Shown: positions 31,095-39,973, counted from the first letter of the stretch. The stretch is 64,000 bases of DNA from Novosphingobium sp. Fuku2-ISO-50 (GCF_001519055.1 NZ_KQ954300.1:25017-89016); one strand, 5' to 3'. The notes: a model not told the origin generated them from the sequence alone. Numbers and translations: made by a program.

Positions 31095-33494
31095 TCAGAA
31101 CGTACCGTGCAAACGCACACCGAAAGTGCGCGGCGAGCCCATGTAGGCGTTTTGCGTGCCGGTCTGCAGCGGGGTTTCAAAAACCTGCGTGACATAGGTC
31201 TTGTTGGTCAGGTTCTGCACCCAGCCTTCGAGCGTATAGCGACGGTCGATCTTCACGCCGAGATTGGCGTTGAGCAGACCGACAGGCCCCTGCACATTGT
31301 TGGAGGCAACGTTGACGTACTGGCTGCTGGCGTATTGATACTGCACCCGCCCGATCAGATCGAGCTTGTCCGTCAGCGGCGTATCGAGAGTCAGCCCGGC
31401 ATTGGCCGTGATCTTGGGCGCAAAGCGGAACCGCGATCCCGACAGCGCCGGGTCGATATTGGCATCCACCCCATACTGCGCATGCGGGATCCAGGTCGCA
31501 TCGGCATTGAGCGTCAGCGCCGGGGACAACTGGAAGGTGTTTTCGATTTCCGCGCCGTAATCGGTCGCCGACTTGGCGTTGAGCACGGTAAAGCGCAGAC
31601 CGACGAACTGCGCGATCTGCAGGTTCTTCAGGTCATAATAGAACAACGAAACGTTGGTCCGCGCGCGGTGGCCAAAATACTGCACTTTGGCGCCGAGTTC
31701 GAAGGCGTTGATCGTTTCGGGCTTGTACGTCGGATCGAGCGGCGCAGTGACGTTGGTGGTGCCGGCAATCGTCGTGACCAGATACTGGACCATGGGCGGC
31801 AGCGTGGCGAAAGCGGCTGCATTGTTGAGAACGCCGCCGGCGGCGTTCTGGTCCATATTCACCCCGCCTGCCTTGAAGCCGCGGTTATAGGTGCCATAGA
31901 CCATGGCATCGGGGGTCAGCTTGTATTGCAGGCCAAAAGTGCCCGAAACCGCTTTGTCGGTATGCCCGACGTCATAGGCCGGAGCCGGGAAAAGGTTGAG
32001 CAGCGTCCCCCAGTCGTTGGGAATGCCATTGAGATAGGTATAGGCAAACGACCCGCGCTTGTGCTCGATCGAATAGCGCAAGCCGCCGATCACGCTGAAC
32101 TGGTCGGTCACCTTGAAATCGCCATGGGCAAAGACCGCATACGAATCGGTCGAACCATGCATCCCCTCGGATTCGATCAGGCCCGGCGTCGCGTCCGCCG
32201 TACCGGCAGGAAGCCCATAGGCGCCGAGCACCGTGTTCCAGTAGGGCTGCGCCTCAAGACCGTTATACAACGAGCGGCCCGACTTCAGCTTTTCGGTCGA
32301 GACGAAACCGCCGATCACGATGTCCGCGTTGAGCGAGGGAATGCGGGTGTTGTAGGTCAGTTCCTGCGAAGCGAAGTCGCTATGGAAATCTTCGTCATAG
32401 GGCAGAATGTCGGCGCCCGAGAAATCGGCGTCTTCATTGAGCTGGACCACGTCAAAGCGGCGATAGGCCGTGACCGATTTCAGCATGCCGGCGCCGATCG
32501 CGGCATCGACCAGCAAAGCGCCGCCGTAGTCCTTGGTCGACTGATAGCCGAGCTGGTTGAGCGAAACCTGGAACTTGGAAATGTCGGTCGACGGCAGCTT
32601 GAGCCCGAGCGCGGTGGTCAGGTAATCGACCAGCGGTGCCGTCGGGCCCGCCGTCACGCGTTCGGTGGCATAGCAGCAATCGCCATGGCTGGACGAATAG
32701 TCGCCGATCAGGCGCACGGTGACGCTGGACGACGGTTCCCACAAAAGCTGGCCCTTGACCGCGCGGGTGGTATTGCCGTTGACCGGGCGCCCGGTGTTGA
32801 CGTCGGTGAAAAAGCCGTCAGTGCCCGAACCGAGCCCGGCAACACGCAGCGCAAGGTTGCTGGCGAGCGGTACATTGATCGCGGCGCGGATCGAATAGGT
32901 GTTGTAGTTGCCAACGTCCGCTTCGAACGAGCCGCCGATATCCGACGTCGAAGGCTTGGTCGAGGCGAGCAGCAGCGCACCGGCAGTCGTGTTCTTGCCG
33001 AACAGTGTGCCCTGGGCCCCGCGCAGAACCTGCAGGTTGTCGATGTCGAGGAAGTCCTGCAGCGCTGCGCCCGCACGGGTGCGATAGACGCCGTCGATGA
33101 ACACGCCGACCGATCCTTCGAACGAACGGCTGATCCCGGCAGTACCGAGCCCGCGAATGACGACGTTGGCGCTCGACGAGGCAATGTTGGTCACGCGGAA
33201 CGTGACGCTGGGCGTGATCGCGCCGATATTCGACACGTTTTCGACCCGCGCGGTGGCCAGCGCATCGGCATTGGCGGCGGTGATCGAAATCGGCACGTTC
33301 TGGAGCTTTTCCGAACGGCGCTGCGCGGTCACGACGATTTCCTGAAGGCCCGCCTGCGGCGCGGCGGCGGCCTGATCGGCCCCGGCGGCAGGTTCGCCGG
33401 CTTCGGGTGCCGCAGCGGCGCTGGCCATCGCGGGCGTTGCCAGCACAGACGCGAAAATAGCGACGGCCGTACCGGCCCGCCAAATGCCCTTCAT
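31095..33494 (-). CDS. TonB-dependent outer-membrane receptor
   Basis: A 799-residue active transporter of the outer membrane. The signal peptide is GIWRAGTAVAIFASVLATPAMASA. A TonB-box-like EIVVTAQRRSEKLQNVPISI is followed by the plug (VIRGLGTAGISRSFEGSVGVFIDGVYRTRAGAALQDFLDI in segments, VLRGAQGTLFGKNTTAGALLL). A 22-strand-type barrel ends in the typical GVRLHGTF with a terminal Phe. The second of two adjacent ATGs (33494) was chosen because the GAAGAGGA sits 6 bases before it. Substrate unknown; sphingomonads carry many such receptors for sugars, aromatic compounds or siderophores. It is divergent from an AraC regulator, its likely controller. Confidence 0.93.
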   Translation of the reverse strand: MKGIWRAGTAVAIFASVLATPAMASAAAAPEAGEPAAGADQAAAAPQAGLQEIVVTAQRRSEKLQNVPISITAANADALATARVENVSNIGAITPSVTFRVTNIASSSANVVIRGLGTAGISRSFEGSVGVFIDGVYRTRAGAALQDFLDIDNLQVLRGAQGTLFGKNTTAGALLLASTKPSTSDIGGSFEADVGNYNTYSIRAAINVPLASNLALRVAGLGSGTDGFFTDVNTGRPVNGNTTRAVKGQLLWEPSSSVTVRLIGDYSSSHGDCCYATERVTAGPTAPLVDYLTTALGLKLPSTDISKFQVSLNQLGYQSTKDYGGALLVDAAIGAGMLKSVTAYRRFDVVQLNEDADFSGADILPYDEDFHSDFASQELTYNTRIPSLNADIVIGGFVSTEKLKSGRSLYNGLEAQPYWNTVLGAYGLPAGTADATPGLIESEGMHGSTDSYAVFAHGDFKVTDQFSVIGGLRYSIEHKRGSFAYTYLNGIPNDWGTLLNLFPAPAYDVGHTDKAVSGTFGLQYKLTPDAMVYGTYNRGFKAGGVNMDQNAAGGVLNNAAAFATLPPMVQYLVTTIAGTTNVTAPLDPTYKPETINAFELGAKVQYFGHRARTNVSLFYYDLKNLQIAQFVGLRFTVLNAKSATDYGAEIENTFQLSPALTLNADATWIPHAQYGVDANIDPALSGSRFRFAPKITANAGLTLDTPLTDKLDLIGRVQYQYASSQYVNVASNNVQGPVGLLNANLGVKIDRRYTLEGWVQNLTNKTYVTQVFETPLQTGTQNAYMGSPRTFGVRLHGTF

Positions 33495-33712
33495 TTTCAT
33501 TCCTCTTCCGTTTGGCGCACTGTTTCGTGCGCTTGTCTGGGCTCGCACTGTGGCCGTTTGATCGGCCATCAAGAACTCGAACTCAGGCTTGAGTGTGCTT
33601 CAATTCAGCACTTAATTCTTGACATTTTACGACATGAACATGACATTTGACGTCTGCCGTGTTGGTGTTGCCTCTTGTCCACACTGCCTCTTGTCCACAT
33701 TGGGAGTGGTTC
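33495..33712. promoter_or_regulatory. Divergent control region of the TonB receptor and AraC regulator genes
   Basis: Two sets of direct repeats are present. TGACATTTTACG (33620-33631) and TGACATTTGACG (33641-33652) are 21 bases apart, exactly two helical turns. TGCCTCTTGTCCACA occurs at 33669-33683 and 33685-33699 just before the AraC start. Inverted repeats GTGCT/AGCAC (33595-33611) and GGCCG/CGGCC (33552-33567) also occur. A TTGACA at 33619 overlaps the first repeat and may be the -35 of the AraC promoter. AraC-type proteins bind tandem half-sites with such spacing. Confidence 0.55.
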
Positions 33713-34753
33713 ATGCACAGACTGGGCCTCGCCCACACCGCCTCGGTACAGCAGTTCGAGCGCTATGCGCGCATCGCCGGGATCGATCTCGACACGATCC
33801 TGAGCGACGAGCACCGCGCCGTGGTCGCCGAAGCGCATCACAGCGAGGTCATTCCAGCCTCGGCCATGGTCGACATTTTCCAGATCGTTGCCATTGCCGC
33901 ACGGCGCCCCGACCTTGGCGTCGGCTTTGCCATGTGGTGCAACCTGCACGGCTATGGCCCGCTCAGCCTGCTGTGGGACCATTGCACCACGGTCGAACAA
34001 TTGCTGCGCCTGTCGGGCCGATATCTTCATCTCGAAACAGAAGCGATCGGTTCGTCCGCACTGGTCGAAGGCGACGAAATCGCGGTGCAGCAGTTCCTTA
34101 CCGTACCAACCATGCTGGGCGGCAGCCAGTACCTCGAAGCGACGCTGACGCTGCAACTGCGCACCATCCGGCTGATCCTGGGGCAGCAATGGCACCCGCT
34201 GCGCATGGAATTTGCCCATCCCGCGCCCGACCAGCTCGGCTTTCACCGCAGCGTGTTTCGTTGCCCGCTGGTGTTCGGCGCCGATCGCAGCGCACTGGTG
34301 CTCCATCACGACGACCTTGCCCGCGAAAGCCCCAACGGCAACGCGCACCTTGCCGCCTATCTCGAACGGCAGCTCGAAGCCGCCCGCGCCAACCGCCAGG
34401 ACGACATCCTGCGCCCGCTCGAACATCTCGTCACGGCCAATCTCGCCGGCGGCGGGATGACGCTGGAACGCGCGGCGGCGAGCCTGGGGATCAGCGCCCG
34501 TACCCTGCAACGCGCGCTGATTGCGCGGGGTCTCGGCTTTTCGAACGTGCTGGCCAATGTGCGTCGGCGCGTTGCGGGCGAATATTTCGCCTATCAGCGC
34601 CAGCCCAACCTGACCGAACTGGCGCATCGGCTGGGCTATGCCGAAGCCAGCGCGGCCAGCCGCTTCCTGCGCGAAAATTTCCGCGCGGGCGCGCGCCTGC
34701 TCAGCCGCCGCGCCCGCGCCGAACGGACCACCCGGACCGGCCGGCCCGCCTGA
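33713..34753 (+). CDS. AraC family transcriptional regulator
   Basis: A 346-residue protein with the N-terminal ligand-binding domain of the OruR/ArgR-like AraC subgroup (SVQQFERYARIAGIDLDTIL, then RRPDLGVGFAMWCNLHGYGPLS). The C-terminal double helix-turn-helix spans about residues 240-330 (MTLERAAASLGISARTLQRAL, then LTELAHRLGYAEASAASRFLREN). ATG 33713 has GGGAG 8 bases ahead. The tail is Arg-rich (RRARAERTTRTGRPA). It ends against a truncated phosphatase gene on the other strand, as if this divergent pair had been inserted there. It is the likely activator of the adjacent receptor gene. Confidence 0.92.
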   Translation: MHRLGLAHTASVQQFERYARIAGIDLDTILSDEHRAVVAEAHHSEVIPASAMVDIFQIVAIAARRPDLGVGFAMWCNLHGYGPLSLLWDHCTTVEQLLRLSGRYLHLETEAIGSSALVEGDEIAVQQFLTVPTMLGGSQYLEATLTLQLRTIRLILGQQWHPLRMEFAHPAPDQLGFHRSVFRCPLVFGADRSALVLHHDDLARESPNGNAHLAAYLERQLEAARANRQDDILRPLEHLVTANLAGGGMTLERAAASLGISARTLQRALIARGLGFSNVLANVRRRVAGEYFAYQRQPNLTELAHRLGYAEASAASRFLRENFRAGARLLSRRARAERTTRTGRPA

Positions 34754-34774
34754 TCGACGCGCCGCTCCCGGCGC

Positions 34775-34861
34775 TTACCGCGCCAAGCGCAGCGCGACTT
34801 CGGCCATCGGCGACCGGCAGATATTGCCAAGACACACGAACCGAACGGCTTTCCGGCTCAT
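34775..34861 (-). pseudogene. 5' stump of a low-molecular-weight protein tyrosine phosphatase gene
   Basis: Only 28 codons from an ATG to a stop, but they read FVCLGNICRSPMAEVALRLA. This is the P-loop of LMW-PTP enzymes with the nucleophile Cys10 and Arg16 of C-x5-R-S intact. The remaining roughly 125 residues, including the DPW loop, are absent. Downstream on the same strand comes the complement of the AraC gene end, 25 bases after the stop. It starts 10 bases after the GDPD stop, so it was once the next gene of that operon. It looks truncated by the rearrangement that brought in the AraC/TonB pair. Confidence 0.8.
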
Positions 34862-34871
34862 TGTGGCGGCT

Positions 34872-35993
34872 TCACGATGCCTCATCGACAGCGCGGCGGC
34901 CCAAGGCGGGATCATCGGTGAAGAACCCGTCGAGGCCTTCGGCCAGGTAGCGGCGGATTTCGGCCACACTGCCTTCGGGATTGCGCGCATTGGCACCGGC
35001 ATCGTTGCGAAAATCGGCGGCTAGGTACTGGTTTTCCGGGCGGAACGTATAGCACCCGACAAGCAGCCCCGATCGATGCGCATCGGCGATCATCGCTTTG
35101 GGCTCGCCCAGCTTGCCATCGGGGCCCAGCGGGATCAACTGACGCGTCCAGGGCGCGACCCAGTCGGCATAGGCGGCAATCGCGGCAAGACCGTCGGCGC
35201 TCGTCATCTGGCCATAGGTCAGCGTGCCGCCCGCCTTGACGACATCGGCCGGACGCTGCGCATCGTCGTCGATCAGCTGCATGAACTGGACATTGGGCCG
35301 ATCGCCCAGCGTGCCGCGCAACGCTTTCAGATTGGCGATCTCGAACGACTGGATGATCACCGGCGCGGTAGCGAGATACTTGCTGGCGCTCAGCTCCCTG
35401 ACGAACCGGTCCTCCATCGGCAGCCCGATCCCGGCGAAATAGGTCGAATGCTTGATTTCCGGGATCAGCCCGACGACCCGGCCGCGCGCGGCGGATTCGG
35501 CGGCAAGGAAATCGGCGATTTCGGCCAGCGTCAGGATACGGAACATGCCGTCATAGGAATGGCTTTCGACGCGCAGCCCCTCGCCCGTCATGCGCTCTTT
35601 CGCGCGCAAGCTGCGCAGTTCGTCGAGCGTGAAATCCTCGGTGAACCAGCCGTACTGCGACACGCCGTCGACGATTTTGGTCGTCCTGCGCGCGGCGAAT
35701 TCCTTGCGCGTCGACACGTCGGTGGTTTCGGCAATGTTGTTTTCATGCCGCGCGACCAACACGCCGTCCTTGGTCACGACCAGATCGGGCTCGATGAAAT
35801 CGGCACCATCGGCAATCGCCTTGGCATAAGAGCCGAGCGTGTGTTCGGGGCGCAGCGCGCTGCATCCGCGATGGCCGAGCACCACCGGCTTGACCGGGCG
35901 CACCGCCGCGCGCGCGCTGGTGCCCAAACCCGTCAACAGCGCCGCCGCAAGGCCGCCGCCCATTGCCAGACATTCCCGCCGCGCCATCCGCAT
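34872..35993 (-). CDS. glpQ: Glycerophosphodiester phosphodiesterase
   Basis: A 373-residue exported enzyme hydrolysing glycerophosphodiesters to sn-glycerol 3-phosphate and an alcohol. The TIM-barrel GDPD signature is complete: LGHRGCSALRPEHTLGSYAKAI, then DFIEPDLVVTKDGVLVARHE with the catalytic His and metal-binding Glu/Asp, and GLIPEIKHSTYF. The C-terminal GFFTDDPALG closes the family. The N-terminus MARRECLAMGGGLAAALLTG resembles a twin-arginine leader. The start at ATG 35993 follows GGGAGG by 8 bases; an in-frame GTG at 36002 is too close to it. It sits 58 bases downstream of the nitrilase gene on the same strand. The symbol reflects the family, not proven orthology. Confidence 0.9.
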   Translation of the reverse strand: MRMARRECLAMGGGLAAALLTGLGTSARAAVRPVKPVVLGHRGCSALRPEHTLGSYAKAIADGADFIEPDLVVTKDGVLVARHENNIAETTDVSTRKEFAARRTTKIVDGVSQYGWFTEDFTLDELRSLRAKERMTGEGLRVESHSYDGMFRILTLAEIADFLAAESAARGRVVGLIPEIKHSTYFAGIGLPMEDRFVRELSASKYLATAPVIIQSFEIANLKALRGTLGDRPNVQFMQLIDDDAQRPADVVKAGGTLTYGQMTSADGLAAIAAYADWVAPWTRQLIPLGPDGKLGEPKAMIADAHRSGLLVGCYTFRPENQYLAADFRNDAGANARNPEGSVAEIRRYLAEGLDGFFTDDPALGRRAVDEAS

Positions 35994-36051
35994 CGCACTC
36001 ACCTCCCGTTATTCAGCCGCAGTCATACCGTTACCCCGCCATGGCGTGCAA

Positions 36052-36972
36052 TCAGGTCAAATCAACGACAGTCACCGGCGGCAATCGTTCGACGCCGGGC
36101 TGCTCGGCCCAGTCGCGCGCATTGAGCACCCCGCCATCGGCGCGCAAAGCGGCAATCTGCGCCAGATCGAGATCGGCAAACACCCATTGCGCCGCCGATT
36201 CGACACCGATCGCGAGAACGCCGTCTTCGGGCATGGCAAACCCCTGCCCCGCATGACGATCCGGCGGGCCATAGATCCCCGCCGCGCCCCGGTTGTGCTC
36301 CATGGCCGGCGACCAGTCGGCATCGCCCACGATCGGGCAGTGCACCGCATAGCATTGCCCTTCCAACGCGCGCGCCTGGCTGCCGATGCGCACGCGCCAA
36401 TATCCGTGCATCGTCTCGGTACAGCTCGGCACCAGCAGCACATCTGCCCCCGCCTCGACCGCCGCGCGGGCCAACAGCGGGAATTCGCTGTCATAGCAGA
36501 TCAGCACCGCCAGCCGCCCCAGCGGGGTGACGAACAGGTTGATTTCGCTGCCCCCGACAATGCCCCACTCTTCGCGTTCGAAGCGGGTCATCAACAGCTT
36601 GTCCTGATAAGCCGCGCTGCCATCGGGCGAAAACAGCCGCGCGGTATTCACAAAGCGGCCGTCGACCCGCTTTCTCGGCGCGCTCGCGGCGAGAATCCAG
36701 ATGGCGTGCCGCCGCGCGAGATCGCGATGCAGCGCATCGACCCGGGGCAAAAGGGCAGAGACCGTTTCGATCGAGCCTTGCAGATCGCCCATTGTCACCG
36801 GGTCGAGACTGGCCAGTTCCATCGCGCCATATTCGGGAAACACCGCCAGCGCCGCGCCGCCCGCAGCCGCCTCGGCAACCCAGTGCGTCAGCTTGGCCTC
36901 ATACGCCTCCCAGTCGGCCAGCGCCTCGATCGGATATTGCGCGGCGGCCACGCGCCAGTTCGTCGTCACCAT
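36052..36972 (-). CDS. Carbon-nitrogen hydrolase (nitrilase superfamily)
   Basis: A 306-residue cytoplasmic amidase of the nitrilase fold. The Glu-Lys-Cys catalytic triad is visible in FPEYGAMELA, YQDKLLMTRFE and LICYDSEFP. The segment TMHGYWRVRIGSQARALEGQCYAVHCP is typical of the branch that is often fused or paired with a GNAT domain. Here it is a separate protein whose start (ATG 36970-36972) overlaps the end of the GNAT gene by 7 bases. The pair therefore very probably works as a unit. Substrate unknown: omega-amidase, beta-ureidopropionase or acylamine hydrolysis are all possible. Confidence 0.88.
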   Translation of the reverse strand: MVTTNWRVAAAQYPIEALADWEAYEAKLTHWVAEAAAGGAALAVFPEYGAMELASLDPVTMGDLQGSIETVSALLPRVDALHRDLARRHAIWILAASAPRKRVDGRFVNTARLFSPDGSAAYQDKLLMTRFEREEWGIVGGSEINLFVTPLGRLAVLICYDSEFPLLARAAVEAGADVLLVPSCTETMHGYWRVRIGSQARALEGQCYAVHCPIVGDADWSPAMEHNRGAAGIYGPPDRHAGQGFAMPEDGVLAIGVESAAQWVFADLDLAQIAALRADGGVLNARDWAEQPGVERLPPVTVVDLT

Positions 36973-37553
36973 TGTTTCAGCCAATACTGCATGGGTTTCG
37001 GGGATTCATCGGCATCGCCATGATCCTTCCAGCCGAGCTCGGTGACAAGCCCCGGCACCGGGGCATAGCCGCGCTTGGTCCAGAAGGCATCGAGCGGGAC
37101 ATAGTCGGCGGGGCGCGCAGGATGATCGGCGGGGCGGATCACGGCGGCAAAGCACGCGGCATTTGCGCCGCATTGGCGCGCCTGCGCCTCGCGATGGTCG
37201 AAAAAGCCATGCCCGATCCCGCGCCCGCGATACGCGGGCAGGAGCACGCTTTCGCCGAAATAGAACAGCCTTGCGATATCGAGCCCGCGCGCAGCAAAAG
37301 GATCGCGAAATTCCGCTTTCTGATGGATCATCGGCGCCGCCGTCGCTGCGCCGACAATGTCTGCCCCGTCGAATGCGGCGACCAGCACGGCGTCGGGCGC
37401 GGCAGAAAATTCCCTCAGATAATCAGCCTCGTACACCGCATCGCCGTCATAGAGATAAGGCCAGGCGGCAAACACCCGGATGCGCAAATCCGCCAGACGA
37501 TCGAGCGCGGCGACCAGTTCGCCGCCGGTCAGCGGCCGGACGCAAAGATTCAT
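36966..37553 (-). CDS. GNAT family N-acetyltransferase
   Basis: A 195-residue acetyl-CoA-dependent N-acetyltransferase. The acetyl-CoA-binding motif A is YFGESVLLPAYRGRGIGHGFF (about residues 96-116), preceded by the VLVAAFDGADIVGAATAAPM strand pair. Its ATG overlaps the stop of the NTF2-like gene (ATGA), and its stop overlaps the start of the nitrilase gene (ATGGTGA). This order matches fusion proteins known elsewhere in which GNAT and nitrilase domains are joined. An acyl-transfer/hydrolysis pair acting on one amine or amide substrate is inferred. Confidence 0.88.
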   Translation of the reverse strand: MNLCVRPLTGGELVAALDRLADLRIRVFAAWPYLYDGDAVYEADYLREFSAAPDAVLVAAFDGADIVGAATAAPMIHQKAEFRDPFAARGLDIARLFYFGESVLLPAYRGRGIGHGFFDHREAQARQCGANAACFAAVIRPADHPARPADYVPLDAFWTKRGYAPVPGLVTELGWKDHGDADESPKPMQYWLKQW

Positions 37554-37972
37554 GCCAAGGCCGCGGGATCGACCTGACGCGTCCAGTCGACGAGATTGTA
37601 ATACATCGTCAGCCGGGTGATCCGCCCTTCGGCAATGCTCAGAAATGCACCAGCGGGCAGGACGTAGGTCTGGCCTTCGGCTTCGGGCAGGCCTTCGTCG
37701 GTTTCGAGATAGGCGCCATGGACCACGAATTCGGCCGCCGCGTGCGTGCCGTCTTCGCTGACCATCAGGACGATGTCTTCCAGCCGCTCCTCGTAACAGC
37801 GCTCCATGTGCGCGAGGAACGCGGCGAACTGGTCCTTGCCGCTCTGCCGCCCGCCCTGATTGATGTCATGCGCGACATCGTCGGACAGACAATCGAGCAT
37901 GCCCTGCCAGTCACCGGCGTTGAAGGCGGCATAATAGCGTTCGAGCAGGGCAAGCGTTGCGGCGCGGGGCAT
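37550..37972 (-). CDS. NTF2-like (SnoaL/ketosteroid isomerase-type) protein
   Basis: A 140-residue protein of the NTF2-like alpha+beta barrel fold. It begins RAATLALLERYYAAFNAGDWQGMLDCLSDDVAHDIN in two conserved stretches and has the strands FVVHGAYLET, AGAFLSIAEGRITRLTMYYN typical of the SnoaL branch, where Asp and His/Tyr in the cavity can act as acid-base pair. ATG 37972 follows GGAG at 7 bases. It is the first gene of a tightly overlapping NTF2-GNAT-nitrilase operon. Its exact role in that set is unknown. Confidence 0.85.
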   Translation of the reverse strand: MPRAATLALLERYYAAFNAGDWQGMLDCLSDDVAHDINQGGRQSGKDQFAAFLAHMERCYEERLEDIVLMVSEDGTHAAAEFVVHGAYLETDEGLPEAEGQTYVLPAGAFLSIAEGRITRLTMYYNLVDWTRQVDPAALA

Positions 37973-38109
37973 CGGTCGTCTCCGGGCGTTAAAAAAGGCC
38001 TCGGAGTCATAAAGTCCCCGACGCCGCTTGCGCCACGGCAAAATGCCGCAATCAGAAAAATGAATGGGAGGCGACATCACGATGCCGCCCCCCCCTTCGA
38101 GCCATGGGA

Positions 38110-38709
38110 TCAGGCGAAAAGCTTCGTCGCGGTTTCGGCAACGCGCTTGCCCAGATAGCGCGCGCTGTCGAGTTCGACTTCGCTCGGGCTGCGGCTGCCG
38201 TCGCCGTCGGCGATCGTGGTCACGCCATAGGGCGCGCCGCCGACCACCGTGCCGACCCCCATCTGACCCTGAAACCCGTAATCGAGCCCGACGATGGTCA
38301 TGCCGAAATGCAGCAGATTGGTGATGATCGAAAACAGCGTGGTTTCCTGCCCGCCGTGCTGCGAGGCGGTCGAAGTGAACGCCGCGCCGACTTTGCCGTT
38401 GAGCGCGCCGCGCGCCCACAGCCCGCCAGCCTGATCGAGGAACGCCGCCATTTGCGAGCTGATCCGGCCAAAGCGCGTGCCGGTGCCGACGATGATCGCG
38501 TCATAGTGTTCGAGATCGGCGATCGTGGCGACGGGCGCGGCCTGATCGAGCTTGAAATGCGCATTCCGGGCGATTTCGGGCGACACGGTTTCGGGCACAC
38601 GCTTCACGTCGACTTCGGCGCCGGTCGCGCGGGCGCCTTCGGCAATGGCATGGGCCATGGTTTCGAGGTGTCCATAGCTCGAATAATACAGGACGAGGAC
38701 TTTGCTCAT
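38110..38709 (-). CDS. wrbA: NAD(P)H:quinone oxidoreductase, WrbA type
   Basis: A 199-residue flavodoxin-like FMN enzyme reducing quinones by two electrons, protecting against oxidative stress. It has the phosphate-binding loop [12 protein letters not shown] (about residues 8-19), the [22 protein letters not shown] block (about 79-100) and [25 protein letters not shown], which identify WrbA. The ATG at 38707-38709 follows GGGAAA. It is divergent from purC with a 323-base gap between them. Confidence 0.95.
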   Translation of the reverse strand: MSKVLVLYYSSYGHLETMAHAIAEGARATGAEVDVKRVPETVSPEIARNAHFKLDQAAPVATIADLEHYDAIIVGTGTRFGRISSQMAAFLDQAGGLWARGALNGKVGAAFTSTASQHGGQETTLFSIITNLLHFGMTIVGLDYGFQGQMGVGTVVGGAPYGVTTIADGDGSRSPSEVELDSARYLGKRVAETATKLFA

Positions 38710-39032
38710 GGCGGGTTTCCCTGGCGTTGGGCACGGCGATAAAGGGGGGGTGCCGTGCGGATGTGGTGGGCGCTGGATAGGCGCGCGCCGCTTTCCCGGG
38801 CAGCCTGATAATCCAGCATGCCTTGTTCGATTTTCCCGAAATGTTTGCCATGATTGCGCGCGCGTGCATTTTCGCCTATGGGGCCAGCCTCGCACAGCCC
38901 CGGCGCCGCGACGCGCATTCAGCCCCATTGCCCGGGCGCGCCCGTTTTGCCGGGGGAAATTTGGTTCACCCCGTTTTGCAGCGGCAGAAAAGGCGCTACG
39001 CTTTGCGCCCGCTGCCACAGGAAGATTGACCC
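38710..39032. promoter_or_regulatory. 323-base gap between divergent wrbA and purC
   Basis: No credible gene is present. The gap must contain both promoters. A TTGTTCGATTTTCCCG stretch (about 38823) and TTTGCCATGAT further on resemble a weak forward promoter, and CAGGAAG before the purC ATG is its ribosome-binding site. No PurR-like palindrome or riboswitch was recognised. Confidence 0.35.
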
Positions 39033-39818
39033 ATGTCCCGTCGCCGCCAGATCTACGAAGGCAAGGCCAAGATCCTTTACGAAGGCCCCGAGCCCGGTAC
39101 GCTGATCCAGTATTTCAAGGATGATGCCACCGCGTTCAACGCGCAAAAGCGCGGCACGATCAACGGCAAGGGCGTGATCAACAATCGCATCAGCGAATAT
39201 GTGTTCACCCGCCTTGCCCATATCGGCATTCCGACTCACTTCATCCGCCGGCTCAACATGCGCGAACAGCTCGTGCGCCAGGTGGAAATCATCCCGATCG
39301 AAGTGGTCGTGCGCAATGTCGCGGCAGGCTCGATTTCCAAACGGCTCGGCATTCCCGAGGGCGAGCCGCTGCCGCACACGCTGATCGAATATTACTACAA
39401 GGACGATGCGCTGGGCGATCCGATGATCGCCGAGGAACACATCGCCTGCTTCGGCTGGGCCAACAACGAGGAAATGCACGACATTTCGTCGATGGCGATT
39501 CGCGTGAACGACTTCATGTCGGGCATGTTTGCCGCGATCGGCATCCGTCTGGTCGATTTCAAGCTTGAATTCGGCCGCATCTGGGACGGCGATTTTGCCC
39601 GCGTGATCCTGGCCGACGAAATCAGCCCCGACGGTTGCCGCCTGTGGGACATCCAGACCGGCGAAAAGCTCGACAAGGACCGTTTCCGCCGCGATCTGGG
39701 CGGTGAAGAAGAAGCCTATCAGGAAGTCGCGCGCCGGCTTGGCCTGCTCGACAATGAAGGCGGCCCTTCCGAAGTGCTCGACCTCGGCGCGCATCGCAAG
39801 CTGCGCACCAAGAAATAA
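39033..39818 (+). CDS. purC: Phosphoribosylaminoimidazole-succinocarboxamide (SAICAR) synthase
   Basis: A 261-residue enzyme joining CAIR and aspartate with ATP to give SAICAR in de novo purine synthesis. Signatures are the N-terminal [60 protein letters not shown] and [10 protein letters not shown] with [12 protein letters not shown], the ATP/metal-binding block. Length and N-terminus are standard. The ATG at 39033 follows CAGGAAG. In related genomes purC is usually followed by purS-purQ; here about 6.5 kb of other genes intervene. Confidence 0.97.
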   Translation: MSRRRQIYEGKAKILYEGPEPGTLIQYFKDDATAFNAQKRGTINGKGVINNRISEYVFTRLAHIGIPTHFIRRLNMREQLVRQVEIIPIEVVVRNVAAGSISKRLGIPEGEPLPHTLIEYYYKDDALGDPMIAEEHIACFGWANNEEMHDISSMAIRVNDFMSGMFAAIGIRLVDFKLEFGRIWDGDFARVILADEISPDGCRLWDIQTGEKLDKDRFRRDLGGEEEAYQEVARRLGLLDNEGGPSEVLDLGAHRKLRTKK

Positions 39819-39837
39819 GGCGCGCGAAAATTTCGGG

Positions 39838-39927
39838 GAGGGCGGCACCGGCCCGCTCCCCCACCCGACCACCCGACACTTGTACCCTGTGGGTGGTCGG
39901 GTGGGGGAGCGGGCCGGTGCCGCCCTC
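39838..39927. repeat. Perfect 37-bp-arm palindrome behind purC
   Basis: The arms are 39838-39874 and 39891-39927, perfect inverted copies of 37 bases beginning GAGGGCGGCACCGGCCCGCT, separated by a 16-base loop (39875-39890). The flanks TTTC and GAAA extend the pairing past a two-base bulge. The arms are very GC-rich. Size and form suit a mobile intergenic palindrome (REP/MITE-like) or a transcript-end structure. No T-run follows directly. Confidence 0.95.
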
Positions 39928-39973
39928 GAAACGAAGTTTCGACAAGAGTTGACGGGGCTTGTCCGATTGCTAC

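Noticed and set aside
31065..33650. 861-codon plus-strand open frame opposite the TonB receptor
   Set aside because: High-GC antisense shadow. The minus strand has signal peptide, plug and barrel with terminal Phe; the plus frame has none.
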